Position numbers and translations under genes: made by a program. A stretch of DNA of 7,914 nucleotides from Bacteroidales bacterium (lineage in GTDB: Bacteria > Bacteroidota > Bacteroidia > Bacteroidales > JAADGE01), in assembly GCA_026987795.1 (NCBI GenBank), contig JALSMF010000409.1, positions 1 to 7,914 on the forward strand. The letters are read 5' to 3'. Below, in pieces: positions 1 to 7,188 of this stretch. Numbering within the stretch: position 1 is the stretch's first letter; every line of letters begins with the position of its first letter. The notes under the pieces are model-generated. The model worked only from the letters and a program-made list of their open reading frames with translations, did not search any database and had not been told where the DNA came from.

Positions 1-954
1 TACAAATAAATCATCTCCGACAATTTGAATTTGATTTCCGATTTTTTCGTTTAGCAATTTCCATCCGTCCCAATCGTCTTCATGCAAACCGTCTTCCACA
101 GATGCAATCGGATATTTTTCGGTAATCTTATCCCAATAATCAATCATTTCTTCCGAACTTAAATATTTTTTTTCGGATTTTAAATAATATTTCTTTTTTT
201 CCGAGTTGTAAAATTCGGAAGCAGCAGCATCAACAGCTAAAACAATATCTTTTTCCGGCTTATAACCGGCTTTTTCAATTGCTTTTAATATCATTTCAAA
301 AGCTTGGTCGTGCGATTTTAAGTCCGGAGCAAACCCTCCTTCGTCTCCTACATTTGTTGAAAATCCGTTTTTTTTCAGAACAAGTTTAAGATTATGAAAA
401 ATTTCGGCACCGTATCTTAATGCTTCCGAAAATGAAGACGCACCCACAGGCATTATCATAAATTCCTGTATGTCAAGATTATTGTCTGCATGGCTTCCGC
501 CGTTTAAAATATTCATCATAGGAACCGGCAAGGTGTCGGCATTTACTCCTCCTATATATCTGAAGAGGCTTTGTCCGGTGCTTTGAGCAGCGGCACGTGC
601 AACGGCAAGCGACACACTCAGAATTGCATTTGCACCTATGTTTGATTTGTCTTTTGTTCCGTCAAGCTGAATCATTGCGGCATCAATTCCGCTTTGATCA
701 AAAATATTTGCACCTTTAAGCTCTTCAGACAGGATTTTGTTTACGTTTGATACTGCTCTCAAAACTCCTTTTCCGAGAAAAATTCCTTTATCGTTATCTC
801 GTAACTCAACGGCTTCGTATTTCCCCGTTGATGCTCCCGACGGGACAGATGCTCGACCTATTATGCCTCTGTTTGTTATTACTTCTGTTTCAATTGTGGG
901 ATTTCCTCTTGAATCCAAAATTTGCCTTGCTCTTATTTGTATTAATTGTGACAT
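1..954 (-). CDS. eno: Enolase, 3' end beyond the left edge
   Basis: Phosphopyruvate hydratase, the glycolytic enzyme that interconverts 2-phosphoglycerate and phosphoenolpyruvate in the cytoplasm. The window holds the first 318 codons; the family is usually about 430 residues, so roughly the last quarter, with the catalytic lysine, is missing only because the window ends. The N-terminus has the typical ARQILDSRGNPT segment and the mobile loop SGAST (39-43). Other family landmarks seen are NGGSHADN (His155), DIQEFM (Glu164), GDEGGFAP (Glu205, the general-acid position), and the three Mg2+ ligands Asp242 (AVDAAAS), Glu287 (VEDGL) and Asp314 (GDDLF). The ATG at 954 gives the standard N-terminus. 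It is preceded by an A-rich stretch (AACAACAAAAA) with no Shine-Dalgarno, common in Bacteroidota. It lies 34 nt after the response regulator stop, and I see no TAnnTTTG box in that gap, so read-through from the upstream genes is possible. Identity is certain. Confidence 0.98.
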   Translation of the reverse strand, partial: MSQLIQIRARQILDSRGNPTIETEVITNRGIIGRASVPSGASTGKYEAVELRDNDKGIFLGKGVLRAVSNVNKILSEELKGANIFDQSGIDAAMIQLDGTKDKSNIGANAILSVSLAVARAAAQSTGQSLFRYIGGVNADTLPVPMMNILNGGSHADNNLDIQEFMIMPVGASSFSEALRYGAEIFHNLKLVLKKNGFSTNVGDEGGFAPDLKSHDQAFEMILKAIEKAGYKPEKDIVLAVDAAASEFYNSEKKKYYLKSEKKYLSSEEMIDYWDKITEKYPIASVEDGLHEDDWDGWKLLNEKIGNQIQIVGDDLFV

Positions 955-988
955 TTTTTGTTGTTATAAATTAGTTTTGAAATATATT

Positions 989-1696
989 TTACTGTTCGTC
1001 TTCTTCTCCTGCTATAAGTTTGTATCCTTCTCCGTGCTTATTTATTATCTTTATATTCGTGTCGGCTTGTAAAATTTTTCTAAGTTTTGTTATGTATACA
1101 TCCATACTTCTGGCATTGAAATAGTTATCGACACCCCAAATTGCTTTTAGTGCAAAATCTCTTCTCATAACAGAGTTTCGGTGTATGCAAAGGAGCTTGA
1201 GTAAATCGGATTCTTTTGAGGTAAGTTTTATTGTATTGTCATCTTCGCCGATTCTGATTGTCTGTGAGTTGGAATCAAAATGAATTGTTCCTATTTGAAA
1301 TACCGATTGTTCATCAACTGTGTCTCTTCCGAAGCGTCTTAAAACGGCTTCAATACGATACAGCAGTTCTTCCATATTAAAAGGTTTTGTAATATAATCA
1401 TCGGCACCGAGTTTAAAGCCTTTTAAAACATCTTCTTTTAAAACTTTTGCAGTCAGAAAAATAATCGGAATTTCGTCTTTAACGGATTTAAAACTTTTAG
1501 CCAATTCAAAACCGTCTCTTTTCGGCATCATAACATCAAGGATACATAAGTCAAAATCGTTTTGCATATATGCCTTATACGCTTCTTCTCCGTCTGTATA
1601 TAGTTGAGTATCAAAATTTTTTGCTTCCAGATATTGTTGAAGCAGTGACCCGAGATTAACATCGTCTTCGGCTAATAAAATTTTTATTTTTTTCAT
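989..1696 (-). CDS. rprY: OmpR/PhoB-family response regulator, RprY-like
   Basis: Cytoplasmic DNA-binding response regulator of 235 residues, a normal length for the OmpR/PhoB family. The receiver domain (about 4-120) is intact: acidic pair Glu10/Asp11 in LLAEDD, phospho-acceptor Asp54 in CILDVMMP, switch Thr82 in FLTAK and Lys104 in ITKPF. The winged-helix effector (about 134-228) ends in the usual pattern, with ARSMDVYITKLRK (196-208) as recognition helix and HGEGYKL as the wing. Wording such as LLAEDDVNLGSLL, GADDYITKPF and YFNARSMDVYITKLRK resembles Bacteroides RprY, remembered rather than searched; that is the reason for the symbol. The ATG at 1696 lies one base after the TAA of the kinase, with no Shine-Dalgarno, so translation is probably coupled. 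The adjacent kinase is the expected phosphodonor. Target genes cannot be read from this window. Confidence 0.95.
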   Translation of the reverse strand: MKKIKILLAEDDVNLGSLLQQYLEAKNFDTQLYTDGEEAYKAYMQNDFDLCILDVMMPKRDGFELAKSFKSVKDEIPIIFLTAKVLKEDVLKGFKLGADDYITKPFNMEELLYRIEAVLRRFGRDTVDEQSVFQIGTIHFDSNSQTIRIGEDDNTIKLTSKESDLLKLLCIHRNSVMRRDFALKAIWGVDNYFNARSMDVYITKLRKILQADTNIKIINKHGEGYKLIAGEEDEQ

Positions 1697-1697
1697 T

Positions 1698-3260
1698 TTA
1701 GTCTGTTTTTACGGGAAAATATATTATGAAATCAGTGCCTTTATGCAGTTCGCTTTTAACAGTAATATGTCCTTTGTGTTCATCTACTATTCTCTTTACG
1801 TAGCTTAATCCTAATCCGAAACCTTTAACATCATGAACGTTTCCGGTAGGAACTCTGTAAAATTTATTAAAAATCTTTTTTTGTCCGTCTTTGCTTATTC
1901 CTATTCCGTTGTCGGAGATTATTATTATTATGTGGTCTTCTTCGTTTAAAGTTTTAACTTCAATTTCGGGCTTTCTTTTTTCATCGGAATATTTTACGGC
2001 ATTATCTACAAGGTTGAAAAAAATGTTTGTCAGGTGTAGTTTGTCCCCTTCTGTTATATGCTTTTTTGCATTCAGATTCATCTTTATATTACCGCCTTTA
2101 TTTTTAGCTTTTATTTCTGTATTTAAAACAGCGGTTCTTATAATCTCGTGTATATCAACATCTTGAACATTAAAGTGTATGTTTCCTTTTTCGAATAAAG
2201 AAATTTGCAAAACTTTTTCTATCTGAAATTCAAGGCGTTTACTTTCATCACTTATAATTTTTGTAATTGTACTAACTTTATTTTTATCAATATGGATAGA
2301 GTTATCATTCAGCATTTGAGATGCGAGAGATATTGTAGAAATAGGTGTTTTAAGTTCGTGTGTCATATTATTTATAAAGTCGTTCTTCAATTCCGATAAT
2401 TTTCTCTGTTTTAAGATAAGGTAAAGAATAAAGGCAAATGTTATTGTAATAATTACGGTAATAATTATTGAAATAATCATTTGTCTCGGGATATTTTCAG
2501 GAACTAAACGTTTATGTCTTTTAAAATAAACCACAAGGTAATATTTTAACGGCAGAACATCATTCGGAAAAAGCTGTATTTCGTAAGTTTTGTCAAGATA
2601 ATCGGTGCTGAAACCGGGAGATTTTACGGGATATTCGTTCTTCTGGTCTCTTATTCCGTAAAAGAATTTATAATTTATTCTGTTTTTTTTGAATACATTA
2701 CTGATAATCTGATTTAATTTAACAGCATCTAATCTTTTGTCTATTGAAACTTCACTTGCTATTATGCGATTTAAAATATCTTGTATAAATATTGTTTTTT
2801 TACTGATATTTCCGATAATTCTTTTTCTTAAGTCATCTTGTGTAAACTCTTTATAATTTCCGGATGAATCCGGAACACTCGCGTCAATGCGGTATAAAGA
2901 ATCTCCTTTGAGGTAATAAATTGTTCTTTTTTTATCAACGGAGTCTGACTTTAAAGAGTCATTAAGGTTTTTCGGAGTTTCATTTTTATCTTCAATAAAG
3001 TTTTCCTCGAATAAAAATTTACTGCCTGTAAGTTCGGCAGTATCTTTACCGAAAGGTACCGATGAGTGAGTTATCTGCAGCAAGGCTTCCCTTTCTTCTG
3101 CAATTTTTACAATTTCAAAAAGTGCTTTATTTACTTTGTCTGTAAATTCTTGCTCTTCAATAATTAAAGCTTTATCTATCCATGCAAGTTGTACAAAAAT
3201 CAACAGTACAACTGTTATCAGCATAATTATTGATAAAAACCGGATATATTTTTTTCTCAT
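1698..3260 (-). CDS. rprX: Membrane sensor histidine kinase, RprX-like
   Basis: Sensor kinase of 520 residues that should phosphorylate the regulator encoded one base downstream. Order: a short cytoplasmic start, membrane segment 1 (about 8-29), an extracytoplasmic region of about 230 residues (30-259), membrane segment 2 (about 261-284), a HisKA dimerisation helix with phospho-acceptor His301 in MTHELKTP, and a HATPase domain. All ATP-binding boxes are visible: N box with Asn416 and Asn420 (NLVDNAVKYSD), G1 DNGIGIS (Asp450), F box FNKFYR (464-469) and G2 GFGLGLSYVKR (480-490). Glu302 and Thr305, just after the His, fit a phosphatase-competent HisKA kinase. I recognise no named sensor domain in the extracytoplasmic part; residues about 84-120 are rich in charged residues and Asn and may be a flexible linker. 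It begins 4 nt after the tgt stop, suggesting co-transcription. Kinase function is certain; RprX orthology is inferred from family resemblance and the RprY-like partner. Confidence 0.94.
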   Translation of the reverse strand: MRKKYIRFLSIIMLITVVLLIFVQLAWIDKALIIEEQEFTDKVNKALFEIVKIAEEREALLQITHSSVPFGKDTAELTGSKFLFEENFIEDKNETPKNLNDSLKSDSVDKKRTIYYLKGDSLYRIDASVPDSSGNYKEFTQDDLRKRIIGNISKKTIFIQDILNRIIASEVSIDKRLDAVKLNQIISNVFKKNRINYKFFYGIRDQKNEYPVKSPGFSTDYLDKTYEIQLFPNDVLPLKYYLVVYFKRHKRLVPENIPRQMIISIIITVIITITFAFILYLILKQRKLSELKNDFINNMTHELKTPISTISLASQMLNDNSIHIDKNKVSTITKIISDESKRLEFQIEKVLQISLFEKGNIHFNVQDVDIHEIIRTAVLNTEIKAKNKGGNIKMNLNAKKHITEGDKLHLTNIFFNLVDNAVKYSDEKRKPEIEVKTLNEEDHIIIIISDNGIGISKDGQKKIFNKFYRVPTGNVHDVKGFGLGLSYVKRIVDEHKGHITVKSELHKGTDFIIYFPVKTD

Positions 3261-3264
3261 AGCT

Positions 3265-4395
3265 CTATAGCCTTACGGATAATTGTTTAATTGTTTTTTT
3301 TTCCCATTTTGCAAAAGTTCCGTCTTTAATTTTTTCTCTTGCAACTCGTACCAATTCTAAATAGAATGCAAGATTATGTATGCTTGCAATTTGTGCAGCC
3401 AAACGCTCTTGTGACTTTATCAAATGCCGAACATAAGCCTTTGTATAATAAGAATCAACAAAAGATGTTCCTGTTTCGTCTAAAGGAGAAAAATCGTTTT
3501 CCCATTTTTTATTTTTGATATTGATACGTCCCTGCCAAGTGAAAAGCATTCCGTTGCGTCCGTTGCGGGTAGGCATAACACAATCGAACATGTCAACACC
3601 GAGAGCAATGCCTTCGAGTATATTTTCCGGTGTTCCTACTCCCATTAAGTATCTTGGTTTATTTTCGGGTAAAATTGTATTAACAACTTCTATCATTTCA
3701 TACATCATATCGGTTGGTTCTCCCACTGATAAACCGCCTATAGCATTCCCGTCACAATCTTGAGAAGCAATAAATTCTGCTGATTGAATACGCAAATCTT
3801 TGAAAGTTCCTCCCTGCACAATCGGGAAATATGCTTGTTTATAATCATAAAATCCTTCTGTTTTTTTGAAATGTTCCACTCCTCTTTTAAGCCATCTGTG
3901 TGTAAGATTCATTGATTTTTTTACATAAGAATAATCTGCGGGGTAGGGCGGACACTCATCTAATGCCATCATAATATCAGCTCCGATGATACGTTCTGTA
4001 TCTACAACGTTTTCAGGTGTGAATAAATGTTTAGATCCGTCTATATGCGAACTGAAGCGGACACCTTCTTCTGTTATTTTTCGAATTTCGGATAAGGAAA
4101 AAACCTGATACCCGCCGCTGTCTGTAAGAATGGGTTTGTTCCAATTTATAAATTTATGTAATCCGCCTGCTTGTTTTAAGATTTCGGTTCCGGGTCGTAA
4201 ATAAAGATGATATGTATTTCCAAGTATTATTTGTGCTTTTATATCTTCTTCAAGTTCTTTTTGGTGAACGGCTTTTACAGAACCGACTGTTCCTACCGGC
4301 ATAAATATAGGAGTTTCTATTTTTCCGTGTTCAGTGTGTAAAATTCCTGTTTTAGCTTTAGTTTCTGTGTCTTTCTTAATTATTTCAAACTTCAT
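3265..4395 (-). CDS. tgt: tRNA-guanine transglycosylase without zinc cysteines
   Basis: Queuine/preQ1 tRNA-ribosyltransferase, which swaps guanine-34 in GUN-anticodon tRNAs for preQ1 during queuosine synthesis. Its 376 residues match the bacterial family length. Using Zymomonas TGT numbering as known reference, the general base is Asp92 (TDSGGYQVF; Asp102 there) and the nucleophile is Asp271 (MFDCVMPTRNGRNG; Asp280). The base pocket has Asp146 and Cys148 (ALDECPPY), Gln194 (VQGG) and GGLSVGEP (220-227). Cys148 and Val224 are the bacterial, preQ1-type choices. The odd point is the zinc site: the three family cysteines fall on Gly309, Ser311 and Asp314, while the fourth ligand, His340 in SIHNLAFY, remains. 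There is no frameshift and the C-terminus is full length, so a zinc-free fold is more likely than decay. The ATG at 4395 has AAGGA directly against it, too close for a normal ribosome site. It is the first gene of the leftward cluster; I could not see its promoter. Confidence 0.97.
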   Translation of the reverse strand: MKFEIIKKDTETKAKTGILHTEHGKIETPIFMPVGTVGSVKAVHQKELEEDIKAQIILGNTYHLYLRPGTEILKQAGGLHKFINWNKPILTDSGGYQVFSLSEIRKITEEGVRFSSHIDGSKHLFTPENVVDTERIIGADIMMALDECPPYPADYSYVKKSMNLTHRWLKRGVEHFKKTEGFYDYKQAYFPIVQGGTFKDLRIQSAEFIASQDCDGNAIGGLSVGEPTDMMYEMIEVVNTILPENKPRYLMGVGTPENILEGIALGVDMFDCVMPTRNGRNGMLFTWQGRINIKNKKWENDFSPLDETGTSFVDSYYTKAYVRHLIKSQERLAAQIASIHNLAFYLELVRVAREKIKDGTFAKWEKKTIKQLSVRL

Positions 4396-4403
4396 TCCTT
4401 TTC

Positions 4404-4437
4404 TTTGCTCTTTTAATTTATTAAATTACTACTTTTG
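4404..4437 (+). promoter_or_regulatory. Predicted Bacteroidota-type promoter of the rhomboid gene
   Basis: TTTG at 4404-4407 and TACTTTTG at 4430-4437 match the -33 and -7 elements (TTTG and TAnnTTTG) of the Bacteroidota primary sigma factor. The 22 bp spacer is slightly long. Transcription should begin near 4442-4445, which puts the ATG at 4456 inside a very short leader and leaves the upstream TTG (4435) and ATG (4439) outside the message. The -7 box is a full match; the -33 box is short and could be chance in AT-rich DNA. Confidence 0.5.
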
Positions 4438-4455
4438 TATGAAAAGGTAAAATTA

Positions 4456-5166
4456 ATGAATAATATTGAGAAAAGACGCTTAAAATTGAGTTTAATTGTT
4501 CCTGTGTTTTTTCTTACGGCAATGTGGATTGTTAAATTTTATGAATATTCTTTTGACCTTAACTTTGCTCGTTACGGAATTTACCCTCGTAAAATAAATA
4601 ATTTAACCGGAATTTTACTGTCACCGTTTATTCACGGAAGTTTTGATCATCTTATTTCAAACTCGGCACCGTTCTTAATATTAGGAAGTTCATTATTTTA
4701 TTTTTATAAGGAATCTGCCTATAAAGTTTTTTTACTTATTTGGATACTTTCCGGGTTTTGGGTATGGATAGCCGGACGACCGGCATATCACATAGGTGCC
4801 AGCGGAATGGTATACGGGTTTGCTTCTTTTATTTTTTTTTCAGGCTTACTTAATAAAAACAAATCCTTGCTTTCGATATCTCTTTTGGTGGTTTTTTTAT
4901 ACGGAAGTATGGTTTGGGGTGTATTGCCCTTAAAACCGCATATTTCTTGGGAATCGCATCTTCTCGGAGTAATTACGGGTTTAATATTGTCTTTTATCTT
5001 TCTGCCCGAGAAAGCGACTCCTTTGCAAGATGATAAAAAAGCAACTGACTTTCTTTATGATTTCAGCAGCCCTAAAAGTTTTTACGATAACTCTTCGGAA
5101 ATAGTATATCATTTTAAAGAAAAAAATAAGAAGCTCAAAAACAATGAAACGCTTGAAGAGTTTTAA
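4456..5166 (+). CDS. Rhomboid-family intramembrane serine protease
   Basis: Polytopic membrane protease of 236 residues that should cut transmembrane substrates within the lipid bilayer. The catalytic pair is present: Ser116 in GASG (114-117) and His168 in SWESHLLGVITG. The upstream HGSFDHLISN segment (60-69) supplies His65 and Asn69, the positions of the oxyanion-stabilising His150 and Asn154 of GlpG. Hydrophobic segments lie at about 11-27, 69-84, 88-107, 114-132, 137-153 and 168-184, compatible with the six-helix rhomboid core. A hydrophilic tail of about 50 residues (187-236) follows, probably cytoplasmic, with no motif I know. I chose the ATG at 4456; the frame is also open to a TTG at 4435 (seven more residues), but that codon lies inside the predicted -7 box. 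AAGG nine bases upstream of the ATG may act as a weak ribosome site. It diverges from tgt. No substrate can be named. Confidence 0.93.
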   Translation: MNNIEKRRLKLSLIVPVFFLTAMWIVKFYEYSFDLNFARYGIYPRKINNLTGILLSPFIHGSFDHLISNSAPFLILGSSLFYFYKESAYKVFLLIWILSGFWVWIAGRPAYHIGASGMVYGFASFIFFSGLLNKNKSLLSISLLVVFLYGSMVWGVLPLKPHISWESHLLGVITGLILSFIFLPEKATPLQDDKKATDFLYDFSSPKSFYDNSSEIVYHFKEKNKKLKNNETLEEF

Positions 5167-5181
5167 TATCACAAAACAGCA

Positions 5182-5212
5182 TTTGTCTAACAGAAAAGTG
5201 TTTATAACTTTG
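5182..5212 (+). promoter_or_regulatory. Predicted Bacteroidota-type promoter of the glycosyltransferase gene
   Basis: TTTG at 5182-5185 and TAACTTTG at 5205-5212, separated by 19 bp, are full matches to the TTTG / TAnnTTTG consensus at the usual spacing. The predicted start of transcription, about 5217-5220, leaves a leader of roughly 13-16 nt before the ATG at 5233. It sits in the 66 bp gap after the rhomboid stop. A small imperfect dyad, TACG-AA-CGTA (5221-5230), fills most of that leader. I see no terminator for the rhomboid gene in this gap. Confidence 0.72.
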
Positions 5213-5232
5213 TCTTTTTATACGAACGTAAA

Positions 5233-7188
5233 ATGAAATTGTCTGTTATAATAGTAAACTACAATGTAAAATATTTTCTTGCTCAATGTCTTTTAAGTGT
5301 TGAAAAAGCCAAAAAAGAATTTGAAAAAATATACGGGCAGGATACTATTGAAACTTTTGTTGTTGATAATGCTTCAAAAGATAATTCGTGCGAATATGTA
5401 AAAAAACATTTTCCCGAAGTAAAACTTATTGAAAATAAAAAAAATACCGGATTTTCAGCAGCTAACAACCAAGCAATTAAAATTTCAAAAGGTGAATATG
5501 TATTACTTTTGAATCCTGATATCGTAATTCCGGAAGATACTTTTATAAAAATAATTAATTTCGCCGATTCGCATCCTGAAGCAGGCGGAGTAGGCGTAAA
5601 AATGTCAGACGGCAGCGGTAATTTTCTCCCTGAGTCAAAACGAGCATTCCCTTCTCCTGCAGTTTCTTTTTATAAAATTTTCGGCTTGTCAAAATTATTT
5701 CCTAAATCAAAACGTTTCGGCAAATACCATCTGAGTTACCTCCATAAAAATGAAACTAATGAAGTTGATGTTCTTGCCGGAGCATTTATGCTGATAAGAA
5801 AATCAACAATAGAAAAAACCGGTTTGCTCGATGAAACATTTTTTATGTACGGCGAAGACATTGATCTGTCTTACAGAATAACAAAAAGCGGATTTAAAAA
5901 CTTCTATTTTCCTGAAGTTGAGATTATTCACTATAAAGGAGAAAGCACGAAAAAGAGCAGTATAAACTACGTTTATGTTTTTTATAACGCAATGATAATT
6001 TTTGCAAAAAAACACTTTAAATCGAAAAATGCTTTTTTGTTTTCGTTTCTGATAAAACTCGCAATTATTTTCAGAGCAAGTTTATCAGGGATGAAAAGAA
6101 TTTTTGATGTATTGTTTTTACCCGCTTGTGATATTGCCGTTTTTTTTGCCGGTTTTTATTTTTTAACACCCCTTTGGGAAAGTTATAAATTTCACAATCC
6201 GGGACATTACCCTCCGGAATATATGCAATATGCCGTTCCTTCTTATATCACGATATGGATATTGTCAATAATATCTTCAAAAGGATACAGAATGCCCGTT
6301 GACTCAAAAAAACTTTTTAAAGGCATACTCTCCGGAACCCTTATTATACTTATAATTTACTCTCTGTTAAGTGAAGATTATCGTTATTCGAGAATGTTAC
6401 TTATATTAGGGACTGTTTGGGCATTATTTTTTGCTTGGCTCATAAGGGCTGTCTTTACACTTTTAAAAATTGATAAATTTTCATTTCAAAAAAGACAAAA
6501 ACGTAAAGTACTCTATTTATGTAATAATGAAAATTGCGAAAAACTTTCAAAAATACACAAGCAATATTTTGAACAAGATTATGACAGAATTATTTGTTCG
6601 GACCCCGAGAAAAAATATGTTGATGCAAAAACAATAAATAAGAATAAAATGTCAGATATTGTTTTGTGTGCCGGTAAATTTTCTTATAAAGAAATTATAA
6701 ATTTCATAACAGACAAAAAAATACAAAATGCTAAAATTGAAATCGGGTATCCTGACAAAGGTTTCATAATAGGGTCCAGTGAAATTTTTGTGCAAGATAA
6801 TATTTTTGAGACATCCGAATTTAACCTGAACAAAGAGCAAAGTAAAGCAGCTAAAAGACTTTTTGATATAACAACTGCAATATTTTTTCTTGTATTTTCT
6901 CCTGTTTTTATCCTTTTGACGGATAATAAACTTCTGTTTTTGAAAAACCTCATAAAAGTAATTAACGGAGAGTTGACATTTGTAGGATATATCAAAACTT
7001 ACGATACTGAAATAACCGAGAAACTTCCGAAACTAAAAAACGGCATTCTGCCGCCCGTAACATATCCTGTTTTTGATAAAGAAGAAGCAAAAAAAATAAA
7101 CTTTCGTTATGCACGTAATTATCATATTACTGATGATTTTTACGTCGTTTATAAAACTTTTGATAAGATTAGCAATAAAAAATTGTGA
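5233..7188 (+). CDS. GT2 glycosyltransferase fused to a WcaJ-like membrane module without its catalytic centre
   Basis: Membrane glycosyltransferase of 651 residues, probably for cell-surface polysaccharide or O-antigen. The N-terminal half (about 1-262) is a complete GT-A family 2 domain of the rhamnosyltransferase-like type: VIIVNYN (5-11), VDNASKD (44-50), NTGFSAANN (71-79), NPD as metal/nucleotide site (94-96), GAFMLIRKS (183-191), FMYGEDIDLSYR (204-215) and His233 in IIHYKGEST. The remainder follows the layout of WcaJ/WbaP phosphoglycosyl transferases. There are about four membrane segments (290-312, 335-348, 362-378, 386-411; perhaps another at 266-282). A soluble segment (about 424-530) takes the place of their CoA-binding-like domain, and KRLFDI (541-546) begins a hydrophobic re-entrant helix. 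After that helix the usual KFRSM and Asp-Glu catalytic part is absent: residues 565-574 lead straight to INGELTFVGY, which resembles the later GDMSFVGPRP motif. The reading frame is intact. The likely role is a GT2 enzyme anchored by a non-catalytic PGT remnant; donor and acceptor are unknown. Confidence 0.9.
   Translation: MKLSVIIVNYNVKYFLAQCLLSVEKAKKEFEKIYGQDTIETFVVDNASKDNSCEYVKKHFPEVKLIENKKNTGFSAANNQAIKISKGEYVLLLNPDIVIPEDTFIKIINFADSHPEAGGVGVKMSDGSGNFLPESKRAFPSPAVSFYKIFGLSKLFPKSKRFGKYHLSYLHKNETNEVDVLAGAFMLIRKSTIEKTGLLDETFFMYGEDIDLSYRITKSGFKNFYFPEVEIIHYKGESTKKSSINYVYVFYNAMIIFAKKHFKSKNAFLFSFLIKLAIIFRASLSGMKRIFDVLFLPACDIAVFFAGFYFLTPLWESYKFHNPGHYPPEYMQYAVPSYITIWILSIISSKGYRMPVDSKKLFKGILSGTLIILIIYSLLSEDYRYSRMLLILGTVWALFFAWLIRAVFTLLKIDKFSFQKRQKRKVLYLCNNENCEKLSKIHKQYFEQDYDRIICSDPEKKYVDAKTINKNKMSDIVLCAGKFSYKEIINFITDKKIQNAKIEIGYPDKGFIIGSSEIFVQDNIFETSEFNLNKEQSKAAKRLFDITTAIFFLVFSPVFILLTDNKLLFLKNLIKVINGELTFVGYIKTYDTEITEKLPKLKNGILPPVTYPVFDKEEAKKINFRYARNYHITDDFYVVYKTFDKISNKKL

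Noticed and set aside
737..1072. Open plus-strand frames of 111 and 75 codons
   Set aside because: They lie antisense to the enolase start region and the end of the response regulator, have no family resemblance, and are explained by the composition of the real genes opposite.
3255..3270. Tgt C-terminus as truncated
   Set aside because: At 376 residues it matches normal bacterial TGT length and ends with a usual basic tail; only the zinc ligands differ.
4435..4450. Earlier TTG start for the rhomboid gene, and a tiny ORF ATG-AAA-AGG-TAA (4439-4450)
   Set aside because: Both lie in or immediately after the predicted -7 box, so they are probably not transcribed; the ATG at 4456 is a better start.
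5167..5232. Rho-independent terminator after the rhomboid gene
   Set aside because: No GC-bearing stem followed by a T run is present; the T-rich piece at 5213-5219 follows the -7 box and has no stem before it.
6652..6995. Minus-strand frames of 62 and 103 codons opposite the glycosyltransferase C-terminus
   Set aside because: Considered because the PGT domain here is damaged, but the plus frame is continuous and matches the family on both sides; the minus translations show no domain or ribosome site.
6840..7030. A frameshift or sequencing deletion as the cause of the missing PGT centre
   Set aside because: The frame stays open through conserved landmarks on both sides, so a simple indel is not the cause. 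A clean in-frame deletion in the assembly cannot be excluded from sequence alone.
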